NCBI GenBank assembly: GCA_937895935.1 | Contig: CALBKX010000060.1 | Span: forward strand, 1-43,120 | Source: an uncultured Clostridia bacterium | GTDB lineage: Bacteria; Bacillota; Clostridia; Christensenellales; UBA1242 | Direction: 5' to 3' | Length of the DNA: 43,120 bases | Made by a program: the position numbers and the translations under genes | Shown here: piece by piece, positions 1 through 7,390 of the stretch | Position numbering within the stretch: position 1 is the first letter of the stretch | Layout: every line of letters begins with the position of its first letter | Notes under the pieces: model-generated | Databases searched by the model: none | What the model saw: the letters and a program-made list of their open reading frames with translations, nothing else | What the model was told of the DNA's origin: nothing

Positions 1-21
1 TCCCACCATTTAAAGTACAAA

Positions 22-41
22 AGTCCGAATGGGCTTTTTTT
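22..41 (+). terminator. Rho-independent terminator-like hairpin
   Basis: A 5-bp stem (agtcc/gggct with one G-T pair) and a gaat loop run directly into seven T residues. It probably ends a transcript entering from outside the window, or from the far end if the molecule is circular. Confidence 0.5.
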
Positions 42-66
42 ATTTATTAAAAAGTTGTAATGTCAT

Positions 67-100
67 AATAGTGCTGTCAGTATAGGACAGTGCTATTTTT
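67..100 (+). terminator. Terminator-like hairpin
   Basis: The arm at 67-78 pairs with 86-97 (about 12 bp, two G-T wobbles) around a 7-nt loop and is followed by a T run. It is the second of three hairpins before the first gene and could be a terminator or a leader structure. Confidence 0.5.
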
Positions 101-120
101 ATTATAGCCAAAAAGAAACC

Positions 121-160
121 AAAATAGGTTCGTCTTAACTGACGAGCCTATTTTTATTTT
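121..160 (+). promoter_or_regulatory. Hairpin abutting the first ribosome-binding site
   Basis: Bases 121-134 pair with 141-154 (14 bp, one wobble) around a ttaact loop. A T-rich stretch follows and then GGAGG at 161-165. It looks like a terminator but sits in the leader of the first gene, so control by attenuation or by masking of the ribosome site is possible. I saw no convincing sigma-A promoter in 1-170. Confidence 0.4.
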
Positions 161-170
161 GGAGGTAAAT

Positions 171-350
171 ATGGAAAAAACAGCAATGAAACGCAAAGAT
201 TGCTATGTTGGCTTTTACTTCAACTCAAATGAAGATAAAGAAACAGTTGTAAAGCTTGCAAAAAAACTTACAGCTGAAAAGAAAGTTAAACATTCAATCA
301 GCGACATTATCAGAATCGCCGTTGACGAGTTCATAGAAAGAAATAAGTAG
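171..350 (+). CDS. Small ribbon-helix-helix-like protein (59 aa)
   Basis: The start is the ATG at 171, because GGAGG lies at 161-165; an in-frame TTG at 159 would place that site inside the gene. The product is small and basic. A short beta-like segment (YVGFYF) is followed by two predicted helices, the second reading SISDIIRIAVDEFIERNK, a pattern typical of CopG/Arc-type ribbon-helix-helix proteins. If so, it binds DNA as a dimer and may autoregulate the early operon. It is the first gene of the block, 10 nt before the next one. The family call rests on pattern only. Confidence 0.6.
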   Translation: MEKTAMKRKDCYVGFYFNSNEDKETVVKLAKKLTAEKKVKHSISDIIRIAVDEFIERNK

Positions 351-360
351 GAGGTAAAAA

Positions 361-666
361 ATGGAACGTCTATTAAACATTGAGAAATGCGTTGCAGAAG
401 AACTTAAGACTAATTATCTAGCTAGAACAAATGATAACGAATTGATTTTGGCAATTATGCGTAAATCAGGAATTGATACAAATATGCCTTTTTCCGAATT
501 GATAAAACTTAAAAATCGTCCGAGTTTCAAATCTATAACACGTGCGAGAAGAAAGGTGCAAGCGGAGCACCCTGAATTAAAAGATTATCAAACTTCTGAA
601 ATAAGGAAAGAAGAAGAAACCAAATATAAAAAGTTTGCGAAAGAAAGAACAATGGAGGAATTATAA
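361..666 (+). CDS. Phage hypothetical protein (101 aa)
   Basis: Start at 361 behind AGGAGG (350-355). The product is charged and mostly helical. Residues 60-75 (SITRARRKVQAEHPEL) resemble a motif common in small Firmicutes phage early proteins, and the lysine/glutamate-rich tail is probably helical. No catalytic motif is seen. The last codons carry the GGAGG used by the next gene, whose ATG lies 1 nt past this stop, so the two are probably translationally coupled. Function unknown. Confidence 0.7.
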   Translation: MERLLNIEKCVAEELKTNYLARTNDNELILAIMRKSGIDTNMPFSELIKLKNRPSFKSITRARRKVQAEHPELKDYQTSEIRKEEETKYKKFAKERTMEEL

Positions 667-667
667 A

Positions 668-1324
668 ATGAATAAATTTGAAAGATTAAAAACAATGAAC
701 CCACAAGAGGCACAAGCCTTTATCGCTAAAATTGTTGGAGAAGATTCAGCAAGAAAGTTTTTCGTTGAGGAACCAAAAACGATAATGGCAGCAGAAGCTG
801 AAGTGGGTTCTTTTATTAAATACGCAGGTATTGAGTGGGTTGTATTAAACAGGACAGCAAGCAAAGTTATGGTTCTTGCAAAACATAGATTGTTTAACAG
901 AGCGTTTGATACCGATGAAAGCAATAATTGGGCTAATTCAAGCCTTAGAAAAGAGTTGAATAATTTTAATGAGCAAGGTTTTCAACGTGGTTTTGAACAT
1001 ACAGAGAATATCAACAAAAAAGACCTTGTAGAGTTTGAAAGAGATTTAACTACTGATGACGGTATTACTGATTATGGCAAATGTAAAGATTACATTTCTT
1101 TGATTAGCTGTGAAGAATACAGAAAATTTAGAAAATTCATACCAAACGCTGATGATTGGTGGTGGACGTTAACAGGAGATAGTTTGATTTACTCGTGCAG
1201 CGTTCGCGGTGTCGGCTCGGGCGGTACTCTGGGCTACGGCAATGCGTGCAACGGTAACGGCGGCGTGCGTCCGCTTTGTGTTCTGAAATCTGATACTGAG
1301 GTGGAACTATGCGAGAAAATGTAA
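668..1324 (+). CDS. DGR-diversified C-type-lectin-fold protein, remote target (218 aa)
   Basis: The ATG at 668 is chosen over an upstream in-frame start because GGAGG (655-659) precedes it. Residues 1-40 are helical and resemble N-termini of small early phage proteins. Residues 48-170 look like a DUF6273/formylglycine-enzyme-like (CLec) core: IEWVVL near 54-59, SNNWANSSLRKELN near 92-105, and a DDWWWTLT motif just before the variable region. Residues 175-204 are encoded by VR1, which matches the TR at 35144-35232 except at 17 positions, all adenines in the TR. The domain ends RPLC like the second target. There is no signal peptide or membrane segment. The gene overlaps the next by 16 nt in an early operon, not a tail operon. 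Being a DGR target is well supported; the ligand is unknown. Confidence 0.85.
   Translation: MNKFERLKTMNPQEAQAFIAKIVGEDSARKFFVEEPKTIMAAEAEVGSFIKYAGIEWVVLNRTASKVMVLAKHRLFNRAFDTDESNNWANSSLRKELNNFNEQGFQRGFEHTENINKKDLVEFERDLTTDDGITDYGKCKDYISLISCEEYRKFRKFIPNADDWWWTLTGDSLIYSCSVRGVGSGGTLGYGNACNGNGGVRPLCVLKSDTEVELCEKM
1190..1278 (+). repeat. DGR variable repeat 1 (VR1)
   Basis: This 89-bp segment aligns without gaps to TR 35144-35232. I count 17 differences, all at TR adenines (15 A to G, 2 A to T) and none at C, G or T. The 3' part, GGCGTGCGTCCGCTTTG, is invariant, as expected for the initiation-of-mutagenic-homing end. The segment is GC-rich against its AT-rich surroundings. The 5' boundary is uncertain by one codon. 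Confidence 0.93.
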
Positions 1325-1692
1325 TTCTCGCTATAACCAACGACAAGTACGAGCTACCTATTTTACTTTATGACAACACAAAGCAAATGGCTCAGGACTT
1401 AGGTCTTAGCAGAAAACATTGTCAATGTATGATTTCCCGCAATACAGTTTACGGGAAGCTTAAATGTAGGTTTATGCGAGTGTATCTCGGAGAAACAAAT
1501 TTAACAAAAGGAGGAAACATTATGTCGGAAAAAACAAAAGCAAAAACACCAACAGCTAAAAAATTACTATCAAAGTTTACTCTTAGAAAGGCTGCAAGTG
1601 TTCTGGCTAAGCTTGACGACATTGCAAGAGAAAATCTTGTATCTGATATTTGGAATGAATATCACAAACTTTGCTTAGCAAAAGGAGTATAA
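1309..1692 (+). CDS. Fused small early protein with an internal start (127 aa)
   Basis: Start at 1309 inside the end of the diversified gene, behind a weak GAGGTGG. Residues 1-62 (AITNDKYELPILL, then an HTH-like helix around LGLSRKHCQCMISR) resemble a stand-alone type of small Firmicutes phage protein. The frame then runs on through AAAAGGAGG (1507-1515) into a second ATG at 1522. From there a 56-residue helical, lysine-rich protein (MSEKTKAKTP...) is encoded. Either one 127-aa fusion is made, or two products come from one frame with the 1522 start dominant. No function is recognised. Confidence 0.6.
   Translation: MRENVILAITNDKYELPILLYDNTKQMAQDLGLSRKHCQCMISRNTVYGKLKCRFMRVYLGETNLTKGGNIMSEKTKAKTPTAKKLLSKFTLRKAASVLAKLDDIARENLVSDIWNEYHKLCLAKGV
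1522..1692 (+). CDS. Internal in-frame start: 56-aa helical protein
   Basis: The ATG at 1522 has the best Shine-Dalgarno of this region (AAAAGGAGG, 7 nt upstream), better than that of the enclosing ORF. The product begins with a flexible lysine/threonine segment, followed by a helix-turn-helix-like stretch (TLRKAASVLAKLDDIARENLVSDIWNEY). It is probably the main product of the 3' half of the 1309-1692 ORF. It ends 2 nt before the YqaJ-like gene. Function unknown. Confidence 0.55.
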   Translation: MSEKTKAKTPTAKKLLSKFTLRKAASVLAKLDDIARENLVSDIWNEYHKLCLAKGV

Positions 1693-1694
1693 AA

Positions 1695-2357
1695 ATGGAG
1701 CTAGAGAAAATCAAACTTAAGCACAATTCTCCTGAATGGTTAGAGTTTAGAAAAACGGGTATAGGTGGCTCAGACGCAGCTGCAATACTTGGACTTAGCC
1801 CTTTCAAAACTAACGTGCAGGTTTGGGAAGAAAAGGTCGGAATAAAAGAACCTGATGATATATCAGACAAGCCTCAAGTTGAATACGGCAGGCACGCTGA
1901 AGATTTACTTGTAAAACTATTTGCTCTTGACTACCCGAGATACAAAGTAAAAGTTGATAAGCAGACAGTTTATAAAAGAAATTTTATGTTTGCTTCACTT
2001 GACGGAGAGTTAACCGACAAAGAAACAGGAGAAAATGGCATTTATGAGGGTAAAACTACTGAGATTTACAATCATAACGCTATGGACAAATGGAATAAAC
2101 AAATACCTGATTATTATTACACACAAATTCTTCACTATTTGATTGTAACAGGTAAACAGTTTGCTATTTGTAAAGCACAAATCAAAACAATGGGTTCAAA
2201 TAATGAAATTGAGCTTATAACACGTCATTACATTTTCAACAGGGAAGACGTGTTGGAAGACTTAAAATATCTTTACTTAAAAGAAAAAGAGTTTTGGAGC
2301 TATGTGGAAAATAAAAAAAGACCTCCACTATTGCTACCAAATTTAGACAAACAATAA
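1695..2357 (+). CDS. YqaJ-like viral recombinase exonuclease (220 aa)
   Basis: The ATG at 1695 follows AAAGGAG (1681-1687). Family hallmarks are visible: HNSPEWLEFRKTGIGGSDAAAILGL at the N-terminus, GRHAEDLLVKLF in the middle, and YEGKTT with the E-x-K pair (about E118/K120) of the PD-(D/E)XK nuclease core. Length fits the YqaJ/lambda-exonuclease family. It should resect double-stranded DNA ends 5' to 3' to load the RecT-like annealase encoded two genes downstream, for recombination-dependent replication or end repair. Exonuclease, DUF1351, RecT and RusA in a row form a standard Firmicutes phage recombination cassette. Confidence 0.92.
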   Translation: MELEKIKLKHNSPEWLEFRKTGIGGSDAAAILGLSPFKTNVQVWEEKVGIKEPDDISDKPQVEYGRHAEDLLVKLFALDYPRYKVKVDKQTVYKRNFMFASLDGELTDKETGENGIYEGKTTEIYNHNAMDKWNKQIPDYYYTQILHYLIVTGKQFAICKAQIKTMGSNNEIELITRHYIFNREDVLEDLKYLYLKEKEFWSYVENKKRPPLLLPNLDKQ

Positions 2358-2384
2358 CAAAATTAAATATTTGGAGGAAAAACA

Positions 2385-3218
2385 ATGGCACAAGAATTAT
2401 CACTTATTTTGGAAACACCTGTAGAGGAATTAGTACCAAAAATGCTTGCTTGGAATAATCAACAATTACTTGCACAAGTAGAGGAAAAATTAACACACTA
2501 TGAGAACGTTCAATACGACGATTCTACAATAGACGTGGCTAAAAAGGACAGGGCTCAGTTAAATACTTTCGCTAAAGCACTTAATGATGAGCGTATTCGT
2601 ATTGGTAAAATTTACAACACCCCTTATGATAAATTCAAATCAGAAGTTGACGGGGTTGTGAATAGAGTTAAGGAAGTTTCTGAAAAAATCGGTACACAAA
2701 TTCAAGCTTATGAGCTTAAAAAACAAGAGGAAAAGCAACAAGCTGTAATTGAATATTACAAAGAAGCTATAGCAGAATTTTCAGGCTTTATTCCTTATGA
2801 GAAAGTTCATCAACCAAAATGGTTAAACGTTAGTACAAGTATGAAGTCTATCAAAGCTGATATTGACAATATCGTTACAAATGCTAGGGCGGCGGTTACT
2901 GCTATAGAAGCTCTTAAATCTGAAGACGAAGAAATATTGAAAGCTTTTTATTTCAGAACACTTAATCTTTCTGAAGCCTTAATGGAAAATGAAAGATTAA
3001 AACAAGAACGTGCAAAAATCGCTGAGTTAAAAGCTAAGCAAGAACAAGAGATACAAACGGTTGTAGAACCAAAAGTTGAAGAAAAACCTACAGAGGTAAA
3101 GAACAATATTCAAATTGTTAAATTTCAAGTTGAGGGAACAATAGAGCAACTTAAAGCTTTACAACATTTCTTAAGAGAAAACAATATCAAATTCGCAGCC
3201 ATAAAGGAGGAAAAGTAA
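2385..3218 (+). CDS. DUF1351 family protein (277 aa)
   Basis: Start at 2385 behind GGAGG (2372-2376). The protein is largely helical with coiled-coil segments (roughly residues 55-125 and 190-235) and a small C-terminal alpha/beta tail (VKFQVEGTIEQLKALQHFLRENNIKF) resembling a two-strand, one-helix unit. Composition and position between YqaJ and RecT match DUF1351. That family's biochemical role is not established; a structural or regulatory partner of the recombination pair is likely. It ends 1 nt before the RecT-like start, consistent with coupled translation. Confidence 0.85.
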   Translation: MAQELSLILETPVEELVPKMLAWNNQQLLAQVEEKLTHYENVQYDDSTIDVAKKDRAQLNTFAKALNDERIRIGKIYNTPYDKFKSEVDGVVNRVKEVSEKIGTQIQAYELKKQEEKQQAVIEYYKEAIAEFSGFIPYEKVHQPKWLNVSTSMKSIKADIDNIVTNARAAVTAIEALKSEDEEILKAFYFRTLNLSEALMENERLKQERAKIAELKAKQEQEIQTVVEPKVEEKPTEVKNNIQIVKFQVEGTIEQLKALQHFLRENNIKFAAIKEEK

Positions 3219-3219
3219 A

Positions 3220-4152
3220 ATGGCAAACAACTTAACAACAACAAATCAAAGAAGTATATCAAATGCACAACCTGCATTTTCAGTTTTTATGAGTAAGGAA
3301 AATATTAGAAACCTTGTGCAACAATCTGTAGGGCAAAATGCTCAAAGCTTCACAACTGCGATAATTTCTGCTGTAAGCAACAACCCCGACTTACAACAAT
3401 GTAATCAAGGTTCTATACTTTCTGCAGCCTTACAGGGCGAGGCTCTTAAACTTAGCCCTAGCCCACAATTAGGTCAGTATTATATGGTGCCTTTTAAGAA
3501 AAAAGATAAAGCAACAGGAAAACAATATTATGTTGCACAATTTATCTTGGGAGCAAAGGGTTATAAACAACTTGCTATGCGTTCGGGACAATATCAAGAT
3601 ATTGACGTTATAGAAATTAAAGAGGGCGAGTATAAAGGACGTGATAAGGCAACAGGCAAACAACTATTTGAGTTTATAGAAGATGATGATAAACGAGATA
3701 GCTTACCTACAATCGGTTATATGGCTTATTTTGAATTGTTAAATGGTTTTAGAAAAACGGTTTATTGGACTAAAAACAAGATGATTAGACACGCAGATAC
3801 ATATTCTCAAGCTTTTAACGCTCAAAAATATGATGATTATATTAGCGGGAAGATTCCTCAAGATGAATTATATAAATATAGTTCATTTTGGTATAAAAAC
3901 TTTACAGAAATGGCTTTCAAAACATTGCTCAGATACTTGTTATCTCAATGGGGAATTATGAGTATTGAAATGCAAAAGGCTATTGACCTTGACAACGCAA
4001 CTGTAAACGAAAACGGCGAAGTAAGTTATGTTGAGTTTGAAGATGGCGTAAATGGAATGCCTGTACAAGATTCTGAAGATACCGACAAGATTGAGGTAAG
4101 TTCTGCTGAAAGCGAAGAGTTTGACTTTTTTGCTGATGACAAAAAGGAGTAG
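3220..4152 (+). CDS. recT: RecT-family single-strand annealing protein (310 aa)
   Basis: Start at 3220 behind AAAGGAGG. RecT features seen: the N-terminal helical segment with NPDLQQCNQGSILSAALQGEALKLSPSPQLGQYYMVPF (about residues 55-90), the repeated KKDKATGKQ segments, and the conserved TEMAFKTLLRYLLSQWG stretch (about 229-246). Length is normal for the family. It should coat single strands made by the YqaJ-like exonuclease and anneal them to complementary DNA. The acidic C-terminal tail (about 270-310) is typical of annealases that interact with SSB. It might also help cDNA integration during DGR homing, but nothing here shows that. Confidence 0.94.
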   Translation: MANNLTTTNQRSISNAQPAFSVFMSKENIRNLVQQSVGQNAQSFTTAIISAVSNNPDLQQCNQGSILSAALQGEALKLSPSPQLGQYYMVPFKKKDKATGKQYYVAQFILGAKGYKQLAMRSGQYQDIDVIEIKEGEYKGRDKATGKQLFEFIEDDDKRDSLPTIGYMAYFELLNGFRKTVYWTKNKMIRHADTYSQAFNAQKYDDYISGKIPQDELYKYSSFWYKNFTEMAFKTLLRYLLSQWGIMSIEMQKAIDLDNATVNENGEVSYVEFEDGVNGMPVQDSEDTDKIEVSSAESEEFDFFADDKKE

Positions 4153-4155
4153 TTT

Positions 4156-4572
4156 ATGGAGTTTGAAGTAGTAGGAGCTCCTGTAGGTAAAAGGCGACCT
4201 AAATTTTCAACTATTCACGGTTATGCTCAGGCACTTAAACCTAAAGAGGATGTTATTTATGAGAATTTAGTCAAAATAATGTTTCAGCAAGCAAAACCAA
4301 ATAATTACAGTATGTTTAATAAGCCGATAAAGATGAAGATTGAGGCGTATTTCGCAATACCTAAGTCTTTCTCTAAAGTTAAACAATCTCAGGCGTTAGA
4401 GGGCAAATTACTCCCTCTAACAAAGCCTGACGCAGATAATATAGCAAAGATTATTTGCGACGCTCTAAACGACGTGGCGTATAAAGACGATACACAAATA
4501 GTAGAGCTTGCAATCATAAAACGATACGCAATGGAGCCTAAAGTAAAAATTACTTTTGATGAGTATTGTTAG
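4156..4572 (+). CDS. rusA: RusA-like Holliday junction resolvase (138 aa)
   Basis: ATG at 4156 behind AAAAAGGAG. The signature is TKPDADNIAKIICDALN near residues 89-105, containing the acidic residues of the RusA metal site, followed by YKDDTQIVEL near 113-122. The N-terminal strand with a GKRRPKF basic stretch is also usual. Length is normal. It should cleave four-way junctions produced by the upstream recombination genes, resolving branched replication intermediates before packaging. Confidence 0.92.
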   Translation: MEFEVVGAPVGKRRPKFSTIHGYAQALKPKEDVIYENLVKIMFQQAKPNNYSMFNKPIKMKIEAYFAIPKSFSKVKQSQALEGKLLPLTKPDADNIAKIICDALNDVAYKDDTQIVELAIIKRYAMEPKVKITFDEYC

Positions 4573-4582
4573 GAGGTAACAA

Positions 4583-5359
4583 ATGTCAAATGAATATTTC
4601 CCACACGACTACGGTGCGAGGTTGAGCCTGAGAGGCGTCAGAAAAGATTATGGACTTGAGGGGCTGGGCTTTTATTGGTGCTTTGTAGAAATTTTACACG
4701 AAGAGGGTGGCTATGTTAAAGAGTCTGATATTGAGAATATTGCCTACGACTTACAAGTAAGACCTGAACTATGCGACGCAATAATTCGCAACTACGACCT
4801 ATTTGTAATCAAAAAAGGTAAAATTTACTCTGAACGTGTTTTGAAAAACATAAAAAAGCGTGCCGATATATCTGCAGCTAGAAAAAATGCAGCTGACGCT
4901 CGTTGGAAAAATGAGGAACAGGGCGAAGAACCTGCAAAACCGACAGTTTTGCCTCAAAAGCCCGCTGAAGAACAGTTTGAAAGCAAAGAACAATGGGAAA
5001 GTTTTGAAGCTGCAATAAAATGGTACAGAGATATAATTGATGAGCGTTTTCAAGAATGGGCAGACACCTCAAAACCTTTTAGTCCTGATTTTGAATCTTC
5101 GTTTACAGCTAGAGAGCTTGTAAACAATATTCTTGATGAAATATCAGAGAAAAAAACACTAAAAATTAACAATCGCAATATTGACACAATTAAGTTTTTA
5201 GAATCTTTATTAAAGTTTTTTGGCAACGAACAAAGGAAAGATGAACTCGTGCAATCGATTTATGAAGTAGAAGATAAGTGTGCTAAGGGCGAAGTGAAAA
5301 ATAAGCAAAATTACCTTATTTCAACATTATGGAATAAGGCACAAATGCAAGTAAATTAA
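4583..5359 (+). CDS. DUF4373 / DnaD-like replication initiation protein (258 aa)
   Basis: Start at 4583 with AGGAGG upstream. Residues 1-85 (EYFPHDYGARLSLRGVRKDYGLEGLGFYWCFVEILHEEGGYV) match the DUF4373 (Lin1244/Lin1753-like) winged-helix N-terminus common in Firmicutes phage initiators. An ADARW stretch near 103-107 marks the junction to a variable linker rich in proline and glutamate, and a helical C-terminal region follows. Such proteins are thought to bind the phage origin and recruit host helicase-loading machinery. No helicase or polymerase is seen in the window, so replication must rely largely on host enzymes. The iteron array at 40892-40968 is a possible binding target (inference). 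Confidence 0.8.
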   Translation: MSNEYFPHDYGARLSLRGVRKDYGLEGLGFYWCFVEILHEEGGYVKESDIENIAYDLQVRPELCDAIIRNYDLFVIKKGKIYSERVLKNIKKRADISAARKNAADARWKNEEQGEEPAKPTVLPQKPAEEQFESKEQWESFEAAIKWYRDIIDERFQEWADTSKPFSPDFESSFTARELVNNILDEISEKKTLKINNRNIDTIKFLESLLKFFGNEQRKDELVQSIYEVEDKCAKGEVKNKQNYLISTLWNKAQMQVN

Positions 5360-5369
5360 CGGAGGAATT

Positions 5370-5975
5370 ATGAAAAATTATTCAAATAATGTAACTATTG
5401 CAGGGGAAGTTAGAACAAACCCTGAAACATATAACTGCTGTGGAGAAAATTTTTACTCATTTTCGGTGGCGGTAAAAAGAGATAGTGGAGTGGAAGATAT
5501 TATACCTGTTAACGTATCTCAAGTTTTAATCAAAAATGTAAAAGTTGGAGATAAAGTTTGCTTAGTAGGTCAGATTAGAACTTATAACAAATCTCAAGAC
5601 GGTAAAAGCAGGCTTATAATCATTCTTTTTGTTCAATCTGTAAAAGAATACATAAAAGACCTAAATGAGGTTGAATTGACAGGTTATTTCTGTAAAAACC
5701 CTGTATATAGAACAACGCCTCTTGGACGAGATATTTGCGATATTATATTGGCTGTAAACAGAGAAAGAAGAAAATCTGATTATGTTCCTTGTATTGTTTG
5801 GGGGCGTACTGCTTCTCTTATTTCAAACCTAAATGTTGGTGCAAAAGTAAATGTGCAAGGTAGATTTCAAAGTCGTGTTTATGAAAAGAAAACTGATGAC
5901 GGTAATAAAAAATTTACAGCGTACGAAGTGTCAATCAACAGAATACAGGAAGCCCTTGAGGAGGTTGTTGTATGA
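5370..5975 (+). CDS. Single-stranded DNA-binding protein with two OB folds (201 aa)
   Basis: Start at 5370 behind GGAGG. Two SSB-like OB domains lie in tandem: residues 6-95 (VTIAGEVRTNPE, YSFSVAVKRDSG, VGDKVCLVGQIRTYN) and about 98-195 (VELTGYFCKNPVYRTTPLGRDICDIILAVNR, YVPCIVWGRTA, VNVQGRFQSRVYEKK). Ordinary bacterial SSB has one OB fold per chain plus an acidic tail; the duplicated, tail-less form is familiar from Clostridia and their phages. It should protect single strands made by the exonuclease. The stop overlaps the next start by 4 nt. Confidence 0.88.
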   Translation: MKNYSNNVTIAGEVRTNPETYNCCGENFYSFSVAVKRDSGVEDIIPVNVSQVLIKNVKVGDKVCLVGQIRTYNKSQDGKSRLIIILFVQSVKEYIKDLNEVELTGYFCKNPVYRTTPLGRDICDIILAVNRERRKSDYVPCIVWGRTASLISNLNVGAKVNVQGRFQSRVYEKKTDDGNKKFTAYEVSINRIQEALEEVVV

Positions 5976-6232
5976 AGTTTGTTAAATGCGATAAATGCGG
6001 GAAAACAATGCCTATAACCCTTGTTGATAGTGATTATTTAGTAGTGGTGGACGGAAAAACTATCTATAACGACGATACGGAAACGGAAATCATATCAGAG
6101 ATAGAAATTGCAGGTAAAACATTAGATTTATGCACTACGTGCTATAAAGAACTTACAAAAAAGAAAATGCTACTTGATGAAGAGTTTATAAAACAATGTG
6201 CTTTAACTCAGGAGGGGAAAAGTGAAAAATAA
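5972..6232 (+). CDS. Small zinc-ribbon-like protein (86 aa)
   Basis: The ATG at 5972 overlaps the stop of the SSB-like gene (ATGA). Two cysteine pairs, CDKCGK near residues 6-11 and CTTCYK near 53-58, could bind one zinc ion and flank a beta-rich segment. Its size suggests a DNA- or protein-binding accessory factor. Coupling to the SSB gene suggests a replication role, but the sequence does not define it. Confidence 0.7.
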   Translation: MKFVKCDKCGKTMPITLVDSDYLVVVDGKTIYNDDTETEIISEIEIAGKTLDLCTTCYKELTKKKMLLDEEFIKQCALTQEGKSEK

Positions 6233-6554
6233 AAGATTGGTAATTATTTGCGTTAGTTTCTTTTTTATAATGCTTTTTCTGATAATGATAGGGACAATAT
6301 TTTTGTTTCAGGAGAACAAAAAACTTCAGGAGAAAATCGAATTTTATGAAAATGAAAGTATGAGAGAAGCAACAATATTAGAAGTAACAGATTGCTGTGT
6401 CTATGTATTTGATGATTATGTAAATGGCTTTATCGAGATAGATATTTTTCCTGAACTTATGCACACCAAAATAGAAGTTGGCGATACAGCAATCTATGTT
6501 GTTGATTTTGGTTATACCGACGCAGATTTAATTGGAATTGTCAAAAAGGAGTAA
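6222..6554 (+). CDS. Single-pass membrane protein (110 aa, GTG start)
   Basis: The GTG at 6222 has GGAGGGG just upstream and overlaps the previous gene by 11 nt. A basic N-terminus (MKNKR) precedes a long hydrophobic segment (about residues 6-29), a short helix, and a soluble beta-rich region (about 48-108, ATILEVTDCCVYVFDD) resembling a small OB or SH3-like barrel. It is probably anchored with the small domain outside the cell. No function is recognised. Confidence 0.65.
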   Translation: MKNKRLVIICVSFFFIMLFLIMIGTIFLFQENKKLQEKIEFYENESMREATILEVTDCCVYVFDDYVNGFIEIDIFPELMHTKIEVGDTAIYVVDFGYTDADLIGIVKKE

Positions 6555-6556
6555 TT

Positions 6557-7153
6557 ATGGTAGAAAAAGAAAGATACAAACTTGAAAGTTATCTCGAAGC
6601 ATTTTGTGAAATTCACGATACTGAATCAGATGAGTGGTATTTACGCAAAGATTTAGTTACAGAGTTACTTAATCGACAAGACGCAAGAATAAAAGAACTT
6701 GAAAAAATTAGAGATAAAGGTAATCAGAAATTAGAAGATTTTTATAACGAGAAAATTGATAAACTGGATAGCGATTATAATAAACATTTTAATGAATTGA
6801 TTGAAGAAAACCAACAACTCGAAGAAAAATTAAACAACTTTGAAACTTGTATGAAAAAATATAATGTTGAAGATATTGAACATTTAGACCTTATGCTATT
6901 TGTTTTAAGTAGCGAAACAAAATATCACTTAAAAGAAATTAAAGATAAGCATAAAAAAGAATTAAAACAAGCACAAAAACAACTTGCCATTGAAGAGTTG
7001 AAATTGACATTGGATAATTTTAGGAATAGACCTACATATTTTGATGTAGCAAGACAAGAGTTGTGCTTGAGCGAGCAAGATAAACAATTTATAGATTTTA
7101 TTAACAACCGCATTAAAGAGCTAGGAGGCGAAGAGAATAATGATATTAACTAA
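6557..7153 (+). CDS. Coiled-coil protein (198 aa)
   Basis: Start at 6557 behind AAAGGAG. Residues 45-105 and 120-150 have strong heptad character rich in E, K and L. The C-terminus (FIDFINNRIKELGGEENN) recurs in related form at the ends of other small proteins in this stretch. The nucleotides encoding ELGG (gagctaggaggc) also supply the Shine-Dalgarno of the next gene, which starts inside this one. Function unknown. Confidence 0.65.
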   Translation: MVEKERYKLESYLEAFCEIHDTESDEWYLRKDLVTELLNRQDARIKELEKIRDKGNQKLEDFYNEKIDKLDSDYNKHFNELIEENQQLEEKLNNFETCMKKYNVEDIEHLDLMLFVLSSETKYHLKEIKDKHKKELKQAQKQLAIEELKLTLDNFRNRPTYFDVARQELCLSEQDKQFIDFINNRIKELGGEENNDIN

Positions 7154-7370
7154 ATTTGAATTAGAAATTTTACTAAATGCAGTAAGAAAAGAAAGAGAAA
7201 TCGTTGAGAAAGACTATATAATGTCGATTAAAGCGGAGCTAGAAAAGGATAAATATAATAGAGACGACAAATGCCTCAGATTTGGAATAGGTGAGACGAG
7301 TAAAAATTTACAAACAGTCAACGGACTGCTAATCAAACTAGAAGAAGAACTTGAAAAACAAATACATTAA
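7140..7370 (+). CDS. Small helical protein (76 aa)
   Basis: The ATG at 7140 lies inside the end of the preceding gene, 12 nt after its Shine-Dalgarno (AGGAGG at 7123-7128). The product is almost wholly helical and charged (KFELEILLNAVRKEREIVEKDY; LLIKLEEELEKQ), a pattern common among tiny Firmicutes phage early proteins. No known motif. A near copy of its own upstream ribosome-site cassette follows it and serves the next gene. Confidence 0.6.
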   Translation: MILTKFELEILLNAVRKEREIVEKDYIMSIKAELEKDKYNRDDKCLRFGIGETSKNLQTVNGLLIKLEEELEKQIH

Positions 7371-7390
7371 AGAACTAGGTGGTGGAGAGA

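Noticed and set aside
1137..1346. Minus-strand ORF opposite VR1 with a product resembling the minus-strand ORF opposite VR2 (37063-37359)
   Set aside because: The similarity is explained by both being antisense to copies of one repeat; neither has a ribosome site and both are shadows of the sense genes.
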